The translations under genes were made by a program, and so were the position numbers. Positions 18,849-27,451 of a stretch of 64,000 nucleotides of DNA are shown here, piece after piece. The notes under the pieces were generated by a model. That model was not told the DNA's origin, did not search any database, and was given only the letters and a program-made list of their open reading frames with translations. The DNA comes from JANXUR01 sp038229415. Lineage in GTDB: Bacteria; Acidobacteriota; Terriglobia; Terriglobales; Acidobacteriaceae. Each line of letters opens with the position of its first letter. Within the stretch, counting starts at the first letter, position 1. The stretch covers positions 1 through 64,000 of the forward strand of contig JBBROM010000005.1 in NCBI GenBank assembly GCA_038229415.1, in the 5' to 3' direction.

Positions 18849-19091
18849 ATGGTGACCCTCTTAAGAATTGGTACGGTCTTGCAGCACAGTGGTATTTCCA
18901 GAAGTTCGCTCTACCAACACATCTCCAATGGCCTTTGGCCGAAGCCTGTACTGCTTGGGGCGCGTTCGGTCGGTTGGCCTGCCGATGAAATCGATGCGAT
19001 CAATGCCGCGCGTGTCGCTGGCGAGTCCGACGATGAGATCCGACGGTTGGTTCAAGCTCTTGAAGCAGGGCGGAAGGGAAAGGTGAAATGA
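18849..19091 (+). CDS. AlpA-like helix-turn-helix regulator
   Basis: An 80-residue protein starting at the ATG at 18849, with GAGGTG upstream. The sequence LLRIGTVLQHSGISRSSLYQHI, then GLWPKPVLLGARSVGWPADEID, is the AlpA/MerR-like winged-helix pattern: a helix-turn-helix with the W-x-x-x-E/D segment. Such proteins control integrase or excision genes in phages and integrative islands. Its stop overlaps the start of the ParB-like gene (ATGA), making it the first gene of a coupled trio. It likely regulates this operon or acts as an excisionase; the latter is inference. Confidence 0.85.
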   Translation: MVTLLRIGTVLQHSGISRSSLYQHISNGLWPKPVLLGARSVGWPADEIDAINAARVAGESDDEIRRLVQALEAGRKGKVK

Positions 19092-20026
19092 ATACTCCTG
19101 CCTGCCCCGCGCCAAGAGTTACGCCATTTCCTTGCCTGCCCGACGTTGCGCACGATTCTAGCGCAGCGTCCAACCAACTAGATCCTCCTTGCCTCCGATC
19201 TCGTCCGCTAGGAGAGATCCACCCTCACGAGAGCATAGAGCGGTTGAGACTCATGCCCCCGATAGGCCAATTGAACGACCTCGCAGAGCAAGGCGAGAAA
19301 GCATTCGACGAGCCTGTGCCCATCAACTGGGATGGCACCATCCTCGGCCGGTATGCAGTTTGGCAACTGGCTTGCCGACAGAAGCACGAGACTCTGCTAT
19401 GCATTGAGTACCGGCTCGACGAGGAGGAGGTCTTTCGATGGCTGTTGCGAGACATGAGTCCGCGAGAGGGCCAGAACGATTACCGACGCATAACATTCGC
19501 CTTGGAGATGGAACCGCTCCTCCAGGAGAAGGCAAAGGCCAATCAGCGAGCTGGGGGGCAGTCCAAGGGTTTGCCAAATTTGGCAAAGGCTCAGCCTGTC
19601 CACATCCGAGTCGAAATCGCCAAAGCATCTGGCGTTTCAACTGGGAGCGTCGGCAAAGTCCAAGTCCTGAAATCCAATGGCCATCCCGACATATTGGATG
19701 CCCTTTGGGCTGGAGAGATCAGCATAGACGGGGCGTGGAAGTGGTTCAACGCCTATTCTGCGGATCAACAACCGAAGCTCCTCCGGGAGTTCCGCCTGAA
19801 AGGCGGAATCAAAAAAGAAATTGCGAAGATGGTTCGCCAGCCGGAGTTTCGACGGCGACCGCCCGAGTTTGACTTAGCGGGCCTGTTGGCGGCCCTCCTT
19901 GAGTTGCCGCTGGCAGAGTCTGGAGAGGTTCTGGTGCTGGAGGTCCAAGTGCCCGGCCGCGCCGTTGCGGTGAGCCGTGAATTGGCCTCCCTGCTGTATC
20001 GGCAAGGCGACTTGCCTCTTTCGTGA
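19088..20026 (+). CDS. ParB-like nuclease-domain protein
   Basis: A 312-residue protein. Residues about 40-110 resemble a ParB/Srx N-terminal domain: LGEIHPHESIERLRLMPPIG, then PVPINWDGTILGRYAVWQLA (the usual place of the GERR/GxHR motif, here GRYAVW). A helix-rich centre with NDYRRITFALEMEP and VSTGSVGKVQVL looks like a DNA-binding helix-turn-helix. The C-terminal quarter is Leu-rich and of unknown role. It overlaps alpA by ATGA and the HUH gene by GTGA, so the three are coupled in translation. In a mobile island it may recognise DNA for maintenance or guide the HUH protein. No direct evidence of a partition partner (ParA) is present. Confidence 0.7.
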   Translation: MNTPACPAPRVTPFPCLPDVAHDSSAASNQLDPPCLRSRPLGEIHPHESIERLRLMPPIGQLNDLAEQGEKAFDEPVPINWDGTILGRYAVWQLACRQKHETLLCIEYRLDEEEVFRWLLRDMSPREGQNDYRRITFALEMEPLLQEKAKANQRAGGQSKGLPNLAKAQPVHIRVEIAKASGVSTGSVGKVQVLKSNGHPDILDALWAGEISIDGAWKWFNAYSADQQPKLLREFRLKGGIKKEIAKMVRQPEFRRRPPEFDLAGLLAALLELPLAESGEVLVLEVQVPGRAVAVSRELASLLYRQGDLPLS

Positions 20027-21183
20027 ACCGGGCGAGAGAGAGGCGGCTGGCGGAGATCTACGAGGTGACCCGGAACCTCTGGGATCGGGACAGCACTCGT
20101 CCGGCGGTACGCAAAGCCCTGGCGCGGGCCATTCAGTGCGGAACCCCCGCGCTGGGAGGAACAGTGTACGCGTCGGAAACCGAAGAACGGATAGTTTGGA
20201 ACACCTGCAAAGAGAAAGTCTGCGCGAGTTGCGGCCAGAAGCGTACCGAGGAGTGGCAGCGCGAACAAATTACCCTTTTGCCGGAGATGCCCCAGAGGGT
20301 AATCACACTGACCATGCCCGAGCAGCTCTGGCCCCTATTTCAGCTAAACCGGAACCTGCTTTATTGCATGTTTAGCCTTGGCGGCTCCGTAATGCAGCAA
20401 TACGTTCAGACGCACTATGGAGCTACAGCGGCGGTCCGAGTGTTCCTGCACACTTGGGGACGTCACATGAACTTTCATCCCCATTTGCACATTATGGTTG
20501 GTGCGATTGGGCTGCGCGATGCCGACGGAGAACCGGTCAGTTTGGTGATTGAAGAGGACGCCGCAAGGCCGCTGTGGCGGTGGGCTGTAATCACCCTGTT
20601 GCGAGAAGCCCACACAGCCGGTTCACTCGCAACACATTTGAGCTACTTCGAGTTCCGTAAGCGGATGACAACCCAATATGAACGAAGGTGGCACGTTCAC
20701 GTGCGTACCTACCATTCGACATGGGCCGCAGTGCGATACCTGGGCAGGTATTTTCGACGGCCGCCGATCGCCCAACACCGAATCTTTAGGGTGTCGGAAG
20801 ATGCGGTGGAGTTCTGGACCAAAGACCTGAAACTACAAAAGCGCGTTTTGACCCGGTACACGCCTGAAGGCTTTGTGACCGCCCTGCAGGATCACATCCA
20901 GGACCGTTACCAACACTCGGTCCACTATTTCGGGCTGCTGGCGCCCCGCAAGATGCACAAGACGCGCGCTGCGTTCTTTGCACTGCTACGCACCAAGCCG
21001 AAGCCCAAGCCGCGCCCCCTCAGCTACGCCGAATCCATCAAGAAGACGTTTGGCACAGACCTCTCCTCGACAGCCAAGGGAAGCGAATGTACCCCGTCCG
21101 GCAAGTGCCCGGAGTCGCCGTCGAATAGCGTCCCAAACTCCTGCGCCAGGCCACCCCAGCGGGCGTGTGATCTCTCCGCTTAA
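20023..21183 (+). CDS. IS91-type HUH (Y2) transposase/replication initiator
   Basis: A 386-residue protein starting with GTG at 20023. An N-terminal Cys cluster (CKEKVCASCGQKR) is a zinc-binding region. The HUH motif is HPHLHIMV, and the two-tyrosine helix is YLGRYFRRPPIAQHRI, with both Tyr of YLGRY kept, as in IS91 enzymes that nick one strand and transfer it by rolling circle. After KKTFGTD (near 21058) the frame departs from the family: one base off, the sequence reads PLLDSQGKRMYPVRQVPG and stops at 21128, resembling the usual C-terminus. The annotated tail (last ~38 residues, Pro/Ser/Cys-rich) is therefore probably a frameshift product. It is coupled to the ParB-like gene by GTGA. Confidence 0.82.
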   Translation: MNRARERRLAEIYEVTRNLWDRDSTRPAVRKALARAIQCGTPALGGTVYASETEERIVWNTCKEKVCASCGQKRTEEWQREQITLLPEMPQRVITLTMPEQLWPLFQLNRNLLYCMFSLGGSVMQQYVQTHYGATAAVRVFLHTWGRHMNFHPHLHIMVGAIGLRDADGEPVSLVIEEDAARPLWRWAVITLLREAHTAGSLATHLSYFEFRKRMTTQYERRWHVHVRTYHSTWAAVRYLGRYFRRPPIAQHRIFRVSEDAVEFWTKDLKLQKRVLTRYTPEGFVTALQDHIQDRYQHSVHYFGLLAPRKMHKTRAAFFALLRTKPKPKPRPLSYAESIKKTFGTDLSSTAKGSECTPSGKCPESPSNSVPNSCARPPQRACDLSA

Positions 21184-21259
21184 CACGACAACTCTTGCCA
21201 ATATGCTAGGGCCATCGACGTGGCGACAACGACCGAAGCTAACTTTGATTTACCTATAG

Positions 21260-23599
21260 CTGAACGAGTGCGCCGATAGCACCTGCAGCACTGGCGGAGA
21301 AGTCAGCATCCTATTGGGCAACGGCGACGGCACTTTCCAGTCACCTCAGAGTTATGGCTCGGGGGGTACTGTCGCCAATGCCGTCGCAATAGCGGATATA
21401 AACGGCGACGGAAAGCCCGATGTAGTTGTTTCAAACCAGTGCCTTGATACCAATTGCACCCCAAGCGCGGGTGGCTTTGTTTCTGTGCTGCTCGGCAATG
21501 GCGACGGTACGTTCAGGCCAGCTGTTGGCTACAGTTCGGGGGCTGAATATGCCACCTCGGTTGCGGTGGCGGACGTGAATCTGGACGGAACCCTCGACCT
21601 GATAGTCACGAACCCATGTCCGAACACTGGCTGTATCGGTCCTGTGTCCACGGGGGTCGTAGCAATTTTGCTTGGCAATGGTGACGGCACATTCCAAGGC
21701 GCGATTACCTACAATTCCGGCGGAGCTGGCCCTACCTCGGCAGTCGCTGTAGACGTGAATGGCGATGGCAAGCCTGATTTGCTCATTGCGAATCAATCAC
21801 TTTACTACGACAACCCGACAGGAGGAGTCTTAGCCGTTCTGCTAGGTAATGGCGACGGCACATTCCAGACGTCTGCGACATTCGGAACTGGCGGGTATGC
21901 TGCGAACGCCTTGGCGGTGTCTGATTTGAATCGCGACGGGAAGCTTGACATTGTCATCGCAAACGAATGTGTAGATAAGGTTTGTAGCATCGCGAACGGG
22001 TTCGTTGGCGTGCTCCTCGGCAACGGCGACGGAACCTTTAAGACCGTCACAACCTTCGCCTCGGGTGGGCCGTTTCCTCTGGCGGTGGCTGTTGTCGATG
22101 TGGATGGAGATGGCAACCTGGACGTGGTAGTCGCGAATGAGTGCGCCGACAGTGCTTGCGCATCTTCGACGGGAAGTGCTGGCGTGCTCCGAGGGAACGG
22201 TGATGGAACCCTTCAAGCACCAGTGACGTATAGCTCGGGAGGCGGAACTGCCATCTCTGTGGCCGCAGGTGATGTCAACGGTGACGGGAAGACTGATCTA
22301 CTTTCAGCTAACACCTGCGTGAGCACACACAACTGCAACAATGGTCAGGTTGGGGTGCTCATCAATTTAAGCACCCGGGCCACGACTAGTGCATTGCAAT
22401 CGTCTCTGAATCCCTCCAGCTACGGCCAGTCCGTTGCGTTCACCGTTACGGTGACGCCGAGCGTTGGAACGGGCGTACCAACCGGAACCATCACATTCCT
22501 TGATGCCTCCACATCGTTGGGAACAGCGACTCTCAATGGCAGCGGAATGGCAACCTATTCGACAAGTACGCTGTCGGTTGGCAATCACAGCATCACCGCG
22601 TCGTATAGCGGCGACTCAAACTTCGGTTCCAGTGTTTCTCCGGTGCTGAGCCAAGTTGTCCAAGGAGCAATCGGCAGCGCTTCACCCGCGGCGCTGAACT
22701 TCGGCAGCGTGACGGTGGGGATTTCATCCGGCACGCAAATTGCGACACTTACGAACACAGGAAACCTCGCCCTCAGCCTCACCAGCATTGCGGCCAGTTT
22801 CAGTAACGGCACCTATACGCAGAGCAACAATTGCGGCTCCTCGCTGGCGGCGGCGGCGTCTTGCACCGTCACCCTCACATGGGATCCCAAATCGGCGGGC
22901 GGCATGACGGGCAGCCTCATGTTCAGCGATAGTGCCACGAACACACCGCAGGTAGTCACGATCTCGGGCACGGGCGTCACCCCGGCGGTTAAGCTCTCCC
23001 CTTCCAGCCTTACCTTCGCAACCCAAGTGGTAAACACCAGCAGCGCGGGCCAGAGCGTGACGCTCACAAACACCGGACTCGGGACACTGACACTCACCAA
23101 GGTATCCGTTAGCGCTCAGTTCACCGAAACCAACACGTGCGGCTTCAGCGTCGTTGCGGGGGCAAGCTGCACCATCACTGTGAAGTTCAAGCCTACGGCG
23201 ATCAATACCATCACAGGCACAATCTCCGTGACGGACAACGCGATCGGCAGCCCGCAGAAAGTGACGCTGACCGGCACGGGCACATACGTCCAACTCAGCC
23301 CGACGAGCGAGAACTTCGGCAATCAGCCAGTAGGCACAACGAGTCTCAGCAAGAAGATCACCCTGAGCAACAAGGGCAGCGTGGCGGTCAGTTCAGTTGT
23401 GATTTCCTTGACGGGCACCAATCCCGGAGACTTTGCCCAAACGAACACCTGCGGCACGTCGGTAGCGGCCGGCGCGAGCTGCTTCATTACCGTGACGTTC
23501 ACGCCGACAGTGAAAGGCAGGCGCACGGCCAACGTATCGGTAAGTGACAACGGCGGTGGCAGCCCGCAGATGGTTTCGCTCACTGGAACGGGAACATAA
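21260..23599 (+). pseudogene. FG-GAP/Ig-like repeat surface protein, 5'-truncated
   Basis: The open frame begins right after a TAG at 21257 in the middle of a repeat (LNECADSTCSTGGEVSI), so the start codon, signal peptide and earlier repeats are missing. About six FG-GAP/VCBS repeats follow, each with LLGNGDGTF and a calcium-type loop such as DINGDGKPDVVVSN. An Ig-like domain (GTITFLDASTSLGTATLNGS) is next, then three ~100-residue ASPM/HYDIN-like beta domains (NFGSVTVGISSGTQIATLTN; SLTFATQVVN; NFGNQPVGTTSLSKKITLSN). Intact relatives are large secreted or surface proteins. The break lies less than 80 bp after the HUH gene, suggesting that element's insertion cut it. Confidence 0.8.
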
Positions 23600-23614
23600 G
23601 AACGGCAACGCCTG

Positions 23615-24073
23615 GTGCCGCGAGAAATCGCACGGTTGAATGTGACGTTGAACAACAAGCTCGGGCATGAGTGGCAGGAGTGGAGCGCGAGGACCCTTGA
23701 GTTCCCGCCAGTAGGCGTTGGATTGCTTTTTGAAGGCATCGAACTGGATGCGCGGGTCGGGTTGGAGGTGGTTGCGGTTCTATGTGAGCCGGAGCCCGAC
23801 GAGTCTCTTTTGGGAGAACGGCCGACTCTGTGCGTGAAGGGAAGTCTGTCTCTGACGACCCATGGCCCAGTCATTCTATTGTTCTGGTGGATTCCTCAGA
23901 TAATCAATGGCCGTCCGGTCGCCTTCTACGAGCAGTTCATTAACCCGCGAGGTCCTCGGATACCGTTAATTCTCGGCCAGTTGGCCGATCAAACTCACCT
24001 GCACGTGCTCCTGGTTGACCTGGCCGGAAAATCTAGGAACATCATCGAAATCGAGAACGTCTTTGGTTTCGAC
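23615..24073 (+). CDS. Unrecognised fragment joined in frame to a transposase remnant
   Basis: The frame opens with GTG at 23615 right after the FG-GAP gene and reads about 153 residues of an unknown protein. Notable are HEWQEWSARTLEFPPVGVG and a hydrophobic-aromatic patch (VILLFWWIPQIINGRPVAFY). After ENVFGFD (near 24073) it continues without a stop into IS481 transposase sequence. The natural C-terminus is therefore probably lost. No function can be proposed. Confidence 0.45.
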
Positions 24074-24635
24074 AGATTGCCCGCTCGAATCAGGACCGAC
24101 AACGGCGCGCCGTTTGCGGGCGTGGGGCTCATGGGACTTTCGAAACTCGCGCTCGGCTGGATGAAGCTTGGCATTATTCACGAACGGATTCAAGCAGGCC
24201 GACCGCAACAGAACGGTCGTCACGAGCGCATGCATCGCACGCTGAAGGAGGACACGACGAAACCGCCCGCGTCATCTCTTCGTGCACAGCAGAGCCGCTT
24301 CGATAAGTTTCGCTACGTCTTCAATAACGAGCGCCCACATGAGGGCCTGAAGAACGCCGTTCCGTGCCAGTCTCTATCATCCCAGTTCTGTCCGACTGCC
24401 ACGCAAATTGCCGGAGTTCACGTACCCCAAAGGGCTTCTTCTGCGAGAAGTGAATAACAGTGGCGACATCAGCTGGCACAAGACCAGAATTTTCATCAGC
24501 GAAGTATTCCGCTTTGAAGAACTCGCACTTGAGCTAACGACACCAGAGTTTTACAGAGTCTACTTTCGAGACCTCGAGATCGGAGAGCTAAACGCGGAAG
24601 AGCTTCGTTTCAGAGCTGCACGAAGAGTCGCTTGA
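24074..24635 (+). pseudogene. IS481-family transposase remnant, frameshifted
   Basis: The catalytic core is recognisable: RTDNGAPFAG with the second Asp and GRHERMHRTLKED with the Glu of the DDE triad, then FRYVFNNERPHEGL. The first Asp and the N-terminal helix-turn-helix are missing. Between about 24340 and 24410 the frame shifts; from 24408 another frame supplies the normal C-terminus (EFTYPKGLLLREVNNSGDIS, then YRVYFRDLEIGEL). It is an inactive relic, evidence of past IS activity in the island. Confidence 0.82.
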
Positions 24636-24868
24636 GCCTCGATGAGTCCATCCGCCTGTTATCGCCGATTGAAGTTGAGGCACGTGTGGACTCCCCTGTA
24701 TCGCCGCACCATCCGTCCCAGACTTAACGCATAGCTATCGTGTGGACAACCGTGTCGTACATGACTTGCCTGCTCTCCTTTCGAAGTCGCAATTCGCTGG
24801 TGAGGTAAAGCTGGGGAGAGCGGACGGCCAGATGCATCAGGGATGTTCTCTTTAGTGGTCGGTGCGAG

Positions 24869-26445
24869 CTACTTTTTGAAGATGTTGCCAATCTTCCTGA
24901 TGCCGTCGTTCAAATTGGAAGGAGAGAAGACGCTAGCGGTTAAATTGGGGTAGTTGAGGCTGAAGTCGCGGAGTTCGCGGATTTGCTGGGTAGGTAGAAC
25001 TTCTACTTGGCGGATGGTGGTGCTGTAGGTGAAGGTGGTTCCGATTTGGGCGTTGCCGGGGCGGTAACGAACGATATTAAATATCGCGCTGCGGCTTTCG
25101 CCGGGCTGTAGGACGAACTTGGGATCGACCTTCTGGCTTTCGGAGATGCCGATGCCCTGTACGCTGGTGTCGTGCGAGCCGGCGTGGCCCCAGAAATAGG
25201 AGTTGCCTAGGTTGTCAATGCCGATGGAGGTGGTGGCGGCGTAGGCGAGTGTGATGGGGTTGTTGGTGACGTTGCGGAACTTAATGTCGAGGCGTAGGAG
25301 ATGGTCTTTGAAGTTGCCGACGGAGCTTGCGGTCATGGACGAGACGGTGGCGGTGAAGATGGAAGTGCTGTAGCAGCGAGGATTTCCGGCACAGAAGTCA
25401 TGCGCGGGTTGTCCGGGTGTTGCGGAGGTGGGTTGAAGGTTTGTCGCTGTGGCTGTTAATGCTGTCCGCCCGGCGAACTGGTTTGCGAGATTGTTGAAGT
25501 GAAGCTCGTTCTCGCGTCCCATGCGGAACTGGTTGCTCGCTACGGGGTCGATTTCGCGGAGAGTGAGGGCGAGCTCCCAAGAGGTTCCGAAGATAACGTT
25601 TCGGGCAATGGGCCATAAGAGCTCGACACGGGCGTCACTGCTTTCACCAGGTTGCAGCGTGAACTTCGGGTCGAAGGTGTTGGAGACGATAACTCCGATG
25701 CCGCGGACGTTACTGGCATTTGCGATGACGTAGCGGTTGCCCTGGTCGTCGATGGCTATCCCTGAATCCTGGACGAGGCCTAGGGTCAGGGGGCGGGTGA
25801 GCTTATTGGTGATTCGGACCGTGGCAGTAACAACTTTATAGCGGTCGGAGTTGCTGGTGCGGAAGTCGGTGATGGTGGCTGCGAAGCTGCTGGCTTCGTC
25901 GCAGGCGGCAGAGGGAGCGCAGACTTTCGGGGCGAGGGTAGAGGCGGCGGGCCTCGCTGCAGAGTCCTTGGCGGCGTTGGGATGAGCAGCTTGCTTGAGC
26001 GTGCTGAGTGCCTGGACTAAAGGCGCGGCGGGCCAGTGCTTGAAGCGCTCTCTAACCTCGGTGGGGATCGCAACGAGGCGTTGATGCTCGGCGAAGGCGC
26101 GGACGGTATTGCGGTGTCGTTGGGGATGTCGATGATGAGGACGGCTTCTTCTTCGCCACCTTGATGCGGCGCATTGCCTTCGAGGTGTAGGATACCATTC
26201 TCGTCTTCGAGGTTCGTAGCGGGATCCAGGTTGGCGGCGAAGGTGGCGTATTCCGCTCCGAGAAGAGCTGTGAGGCGGCGGTGCATGGGTTCGGTCTTCC
26301 AGAGAAAGTAGGGGCTCTTGCCTACCCACTCCTTAACGCTTAACAGTGGCTTCGCCTGGGCGGTTGCTGCGGTGCCGTGGAAAGCCGTGATAACGACCGT
26401 GAGGATGATTGCGAGAGGGGTGCGGAGAGACATGTGAAGCTTCAT
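24869..26445 (-). pseudogene. Secreted protein gene with a frameshift
   Basis: The ATG at 26443-26445 (GGAG upstream) starts a protein with a signal peptide (AIILTVVITAFHGTAATAQA). It reads well to LIIDIPNDT near 26115, then the reading must move one frame to continue as VRAFAEHQRLVAIPTEVRER. The rest (about 410 residues) has two similar ~150-residue beta-rich units, each with an ITNKLTRPLTLGL- or FRNVTNNPITLAY-type motif, a GNRYVIANASN- or GNSYFWGHAG-type loop and FTLQPGESSDAR or FVLQPGESRSAI. The family is not recognised. The shift could be a real mutation or an assembly error. Downstream of it nothing is translated in register. Confidence 0.7.
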
Positions 26446-26467
26446 CGTGATACTCCTAAGATTTTGG

Positions 26468-26794
26468 CTAGCTGGCTGCGACGGATGTGATAGGGCGAGC
26501 GATGTGGATGGACTGCATGTACTCAGCGAGGGCAGCGCTGGTAATTTCATTGTTGTGCTTGATGGATTTGCGCACCGAGAAGCCGACAAGCAACATGGGA
26601 ATGCCGACTATGGCGCCGATGATGGAGACGGTAAGAATAGTGCCGACGATGAGGGGCACAATGCCTAGGAGGCGGAGACGTTTGGTTTCGGCGAGGAGGT
26701 CTTCTTTCTTGGCGAAGAGAACGTCGGGATCGGTGGAACCGGTAGCGCGTAGGGATCCAATGACGTGCTGATGAGAAAGCTTGGTTAGAATCAT
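26468..26794 (-). CDS. Small membrane protein, unknown function
   Basis: A 108-residue protein starting at the ATG at 26792-26794, with AAAGGAAA upstream. Residues 1-45 are soluble and basic (LFAKKEDLLAETKRLRLLG). Two closely spaced hydrophobic segments follow (VPLIVGTILTVSIIGAIVG and PMLLVGFSVRK), then a short tail. It precedes the secreted protein gene by 22 bases on the same strand, so the two form an operon. It diverges from the ECF sigma gene, sharing a ~60-bp promoter region with it. The function is unknown. Confidence 0.65.
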   Translation of the reverse strand: MILTKLSHQHVIGSLRATGSTDPDVLFAKKEDLLAETKRLRLLGIVPLIVGTILTVSIIGAIVGIPMLLVGFSVRKSIKHNNEITSAALAEYMQSIHIARPITSVAAS

Positions 26795-26857
26795 GGTGTT
26801 TCCTTTCAAAGTTTCCGGCCTAAATATTGGTGCACTCATCCATTGCGTAGAGGGTCC

Positions 26858-27439
26858 ATGAAAACCGTCACAGGCGAAGGAATTATTTTTGCGGACGAAG
26901 CGACTGAGAGCGAGGCCGGTCGCCGTTCGCTCGATGAGGTGTTCAGCCTGGCGTACGAGGAGCTGCGACGGCTGGCCAGCAGCGTGCGGCGGAGCGATCC
27001 ACATGCGAGTCTGACGCCGACGACGATTGTGAATGAGGCGTGGATTAAGCTGGCGAAGACGCCGAGCGTGGCGGCTACGTCGCCACTGCATTTCAAGCGG
27101 ATCGCGGCGTGTGCGATGCGGCAGGTGCTGGTGGATGCGGCGCGGCGGAGGCTGGCATTGTCACGCGGGGGCGGGCTGGTGCATGTGACCTTCAACGAGG
27201 CACTGGGTGCGGGGGCAAAGGTTTCGACAGGCCGCGAGGTGCTGGCTTTGGATGCGGCGATCGATGCACTGGGCAAGCTGCAGCCGAGGCAAGCGGCGCT
27301 GGTGGAGGCTCGGTTCTTTGGCGGACTGGATACGAGTGAAGTGGCGGAGCTCCTGGGTGTGTCGGATGCGACGGCGCTGAGGGATTGGCGAGCGGCGAAG
27401 TCTTGGCTGGCGCTGGAAGTGAGACGGTCGTTGGCGTAA
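26858..27439 (+). CDS. ECF sigma factor, acidobacterial/planctomycete type
   Basis: A 193-residue sigma factor starting at the ATG at 26858. Region 2 includes LDEVFSLAYEELRRLASSVR; the TPTTIVNEAWIKLAK motif and FKRIAACAMRQVLVDAARRR are signatures of the ECF subfamily typically paired with Ser/Thr kinases. Region 4 has LGKLQPRQAALVEARFFGG, then VAELLGVSDATALRDWRAAKSWL, the -35-binding helix-turn-helix. The gene ends 12 bases before the kinase gene. In this subfamily the kinase is thought to control the sigma factor in place of an anti-sigma factor; here that is inference from the pairing. Confidence 0.93.
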   Translation: MKTVTGEGIIFADEATESEAGRRSLDEVFSLAYEELRRLASSVRRSDPHASLTPTTIVNEAWIKLAKTPSVAATSPLHFKRIAACAMRQVLVDAARRRLALSRGGGLVHVTFNEALGAGAKVSTGREVLALDAAIDALGKLQPRQAALVEARFFGGLDTSEVAELLGVSDATALRDWRAAKSWLALEVRRSLA

Positions 27440-27451
27440 GCAGGAGGAACC

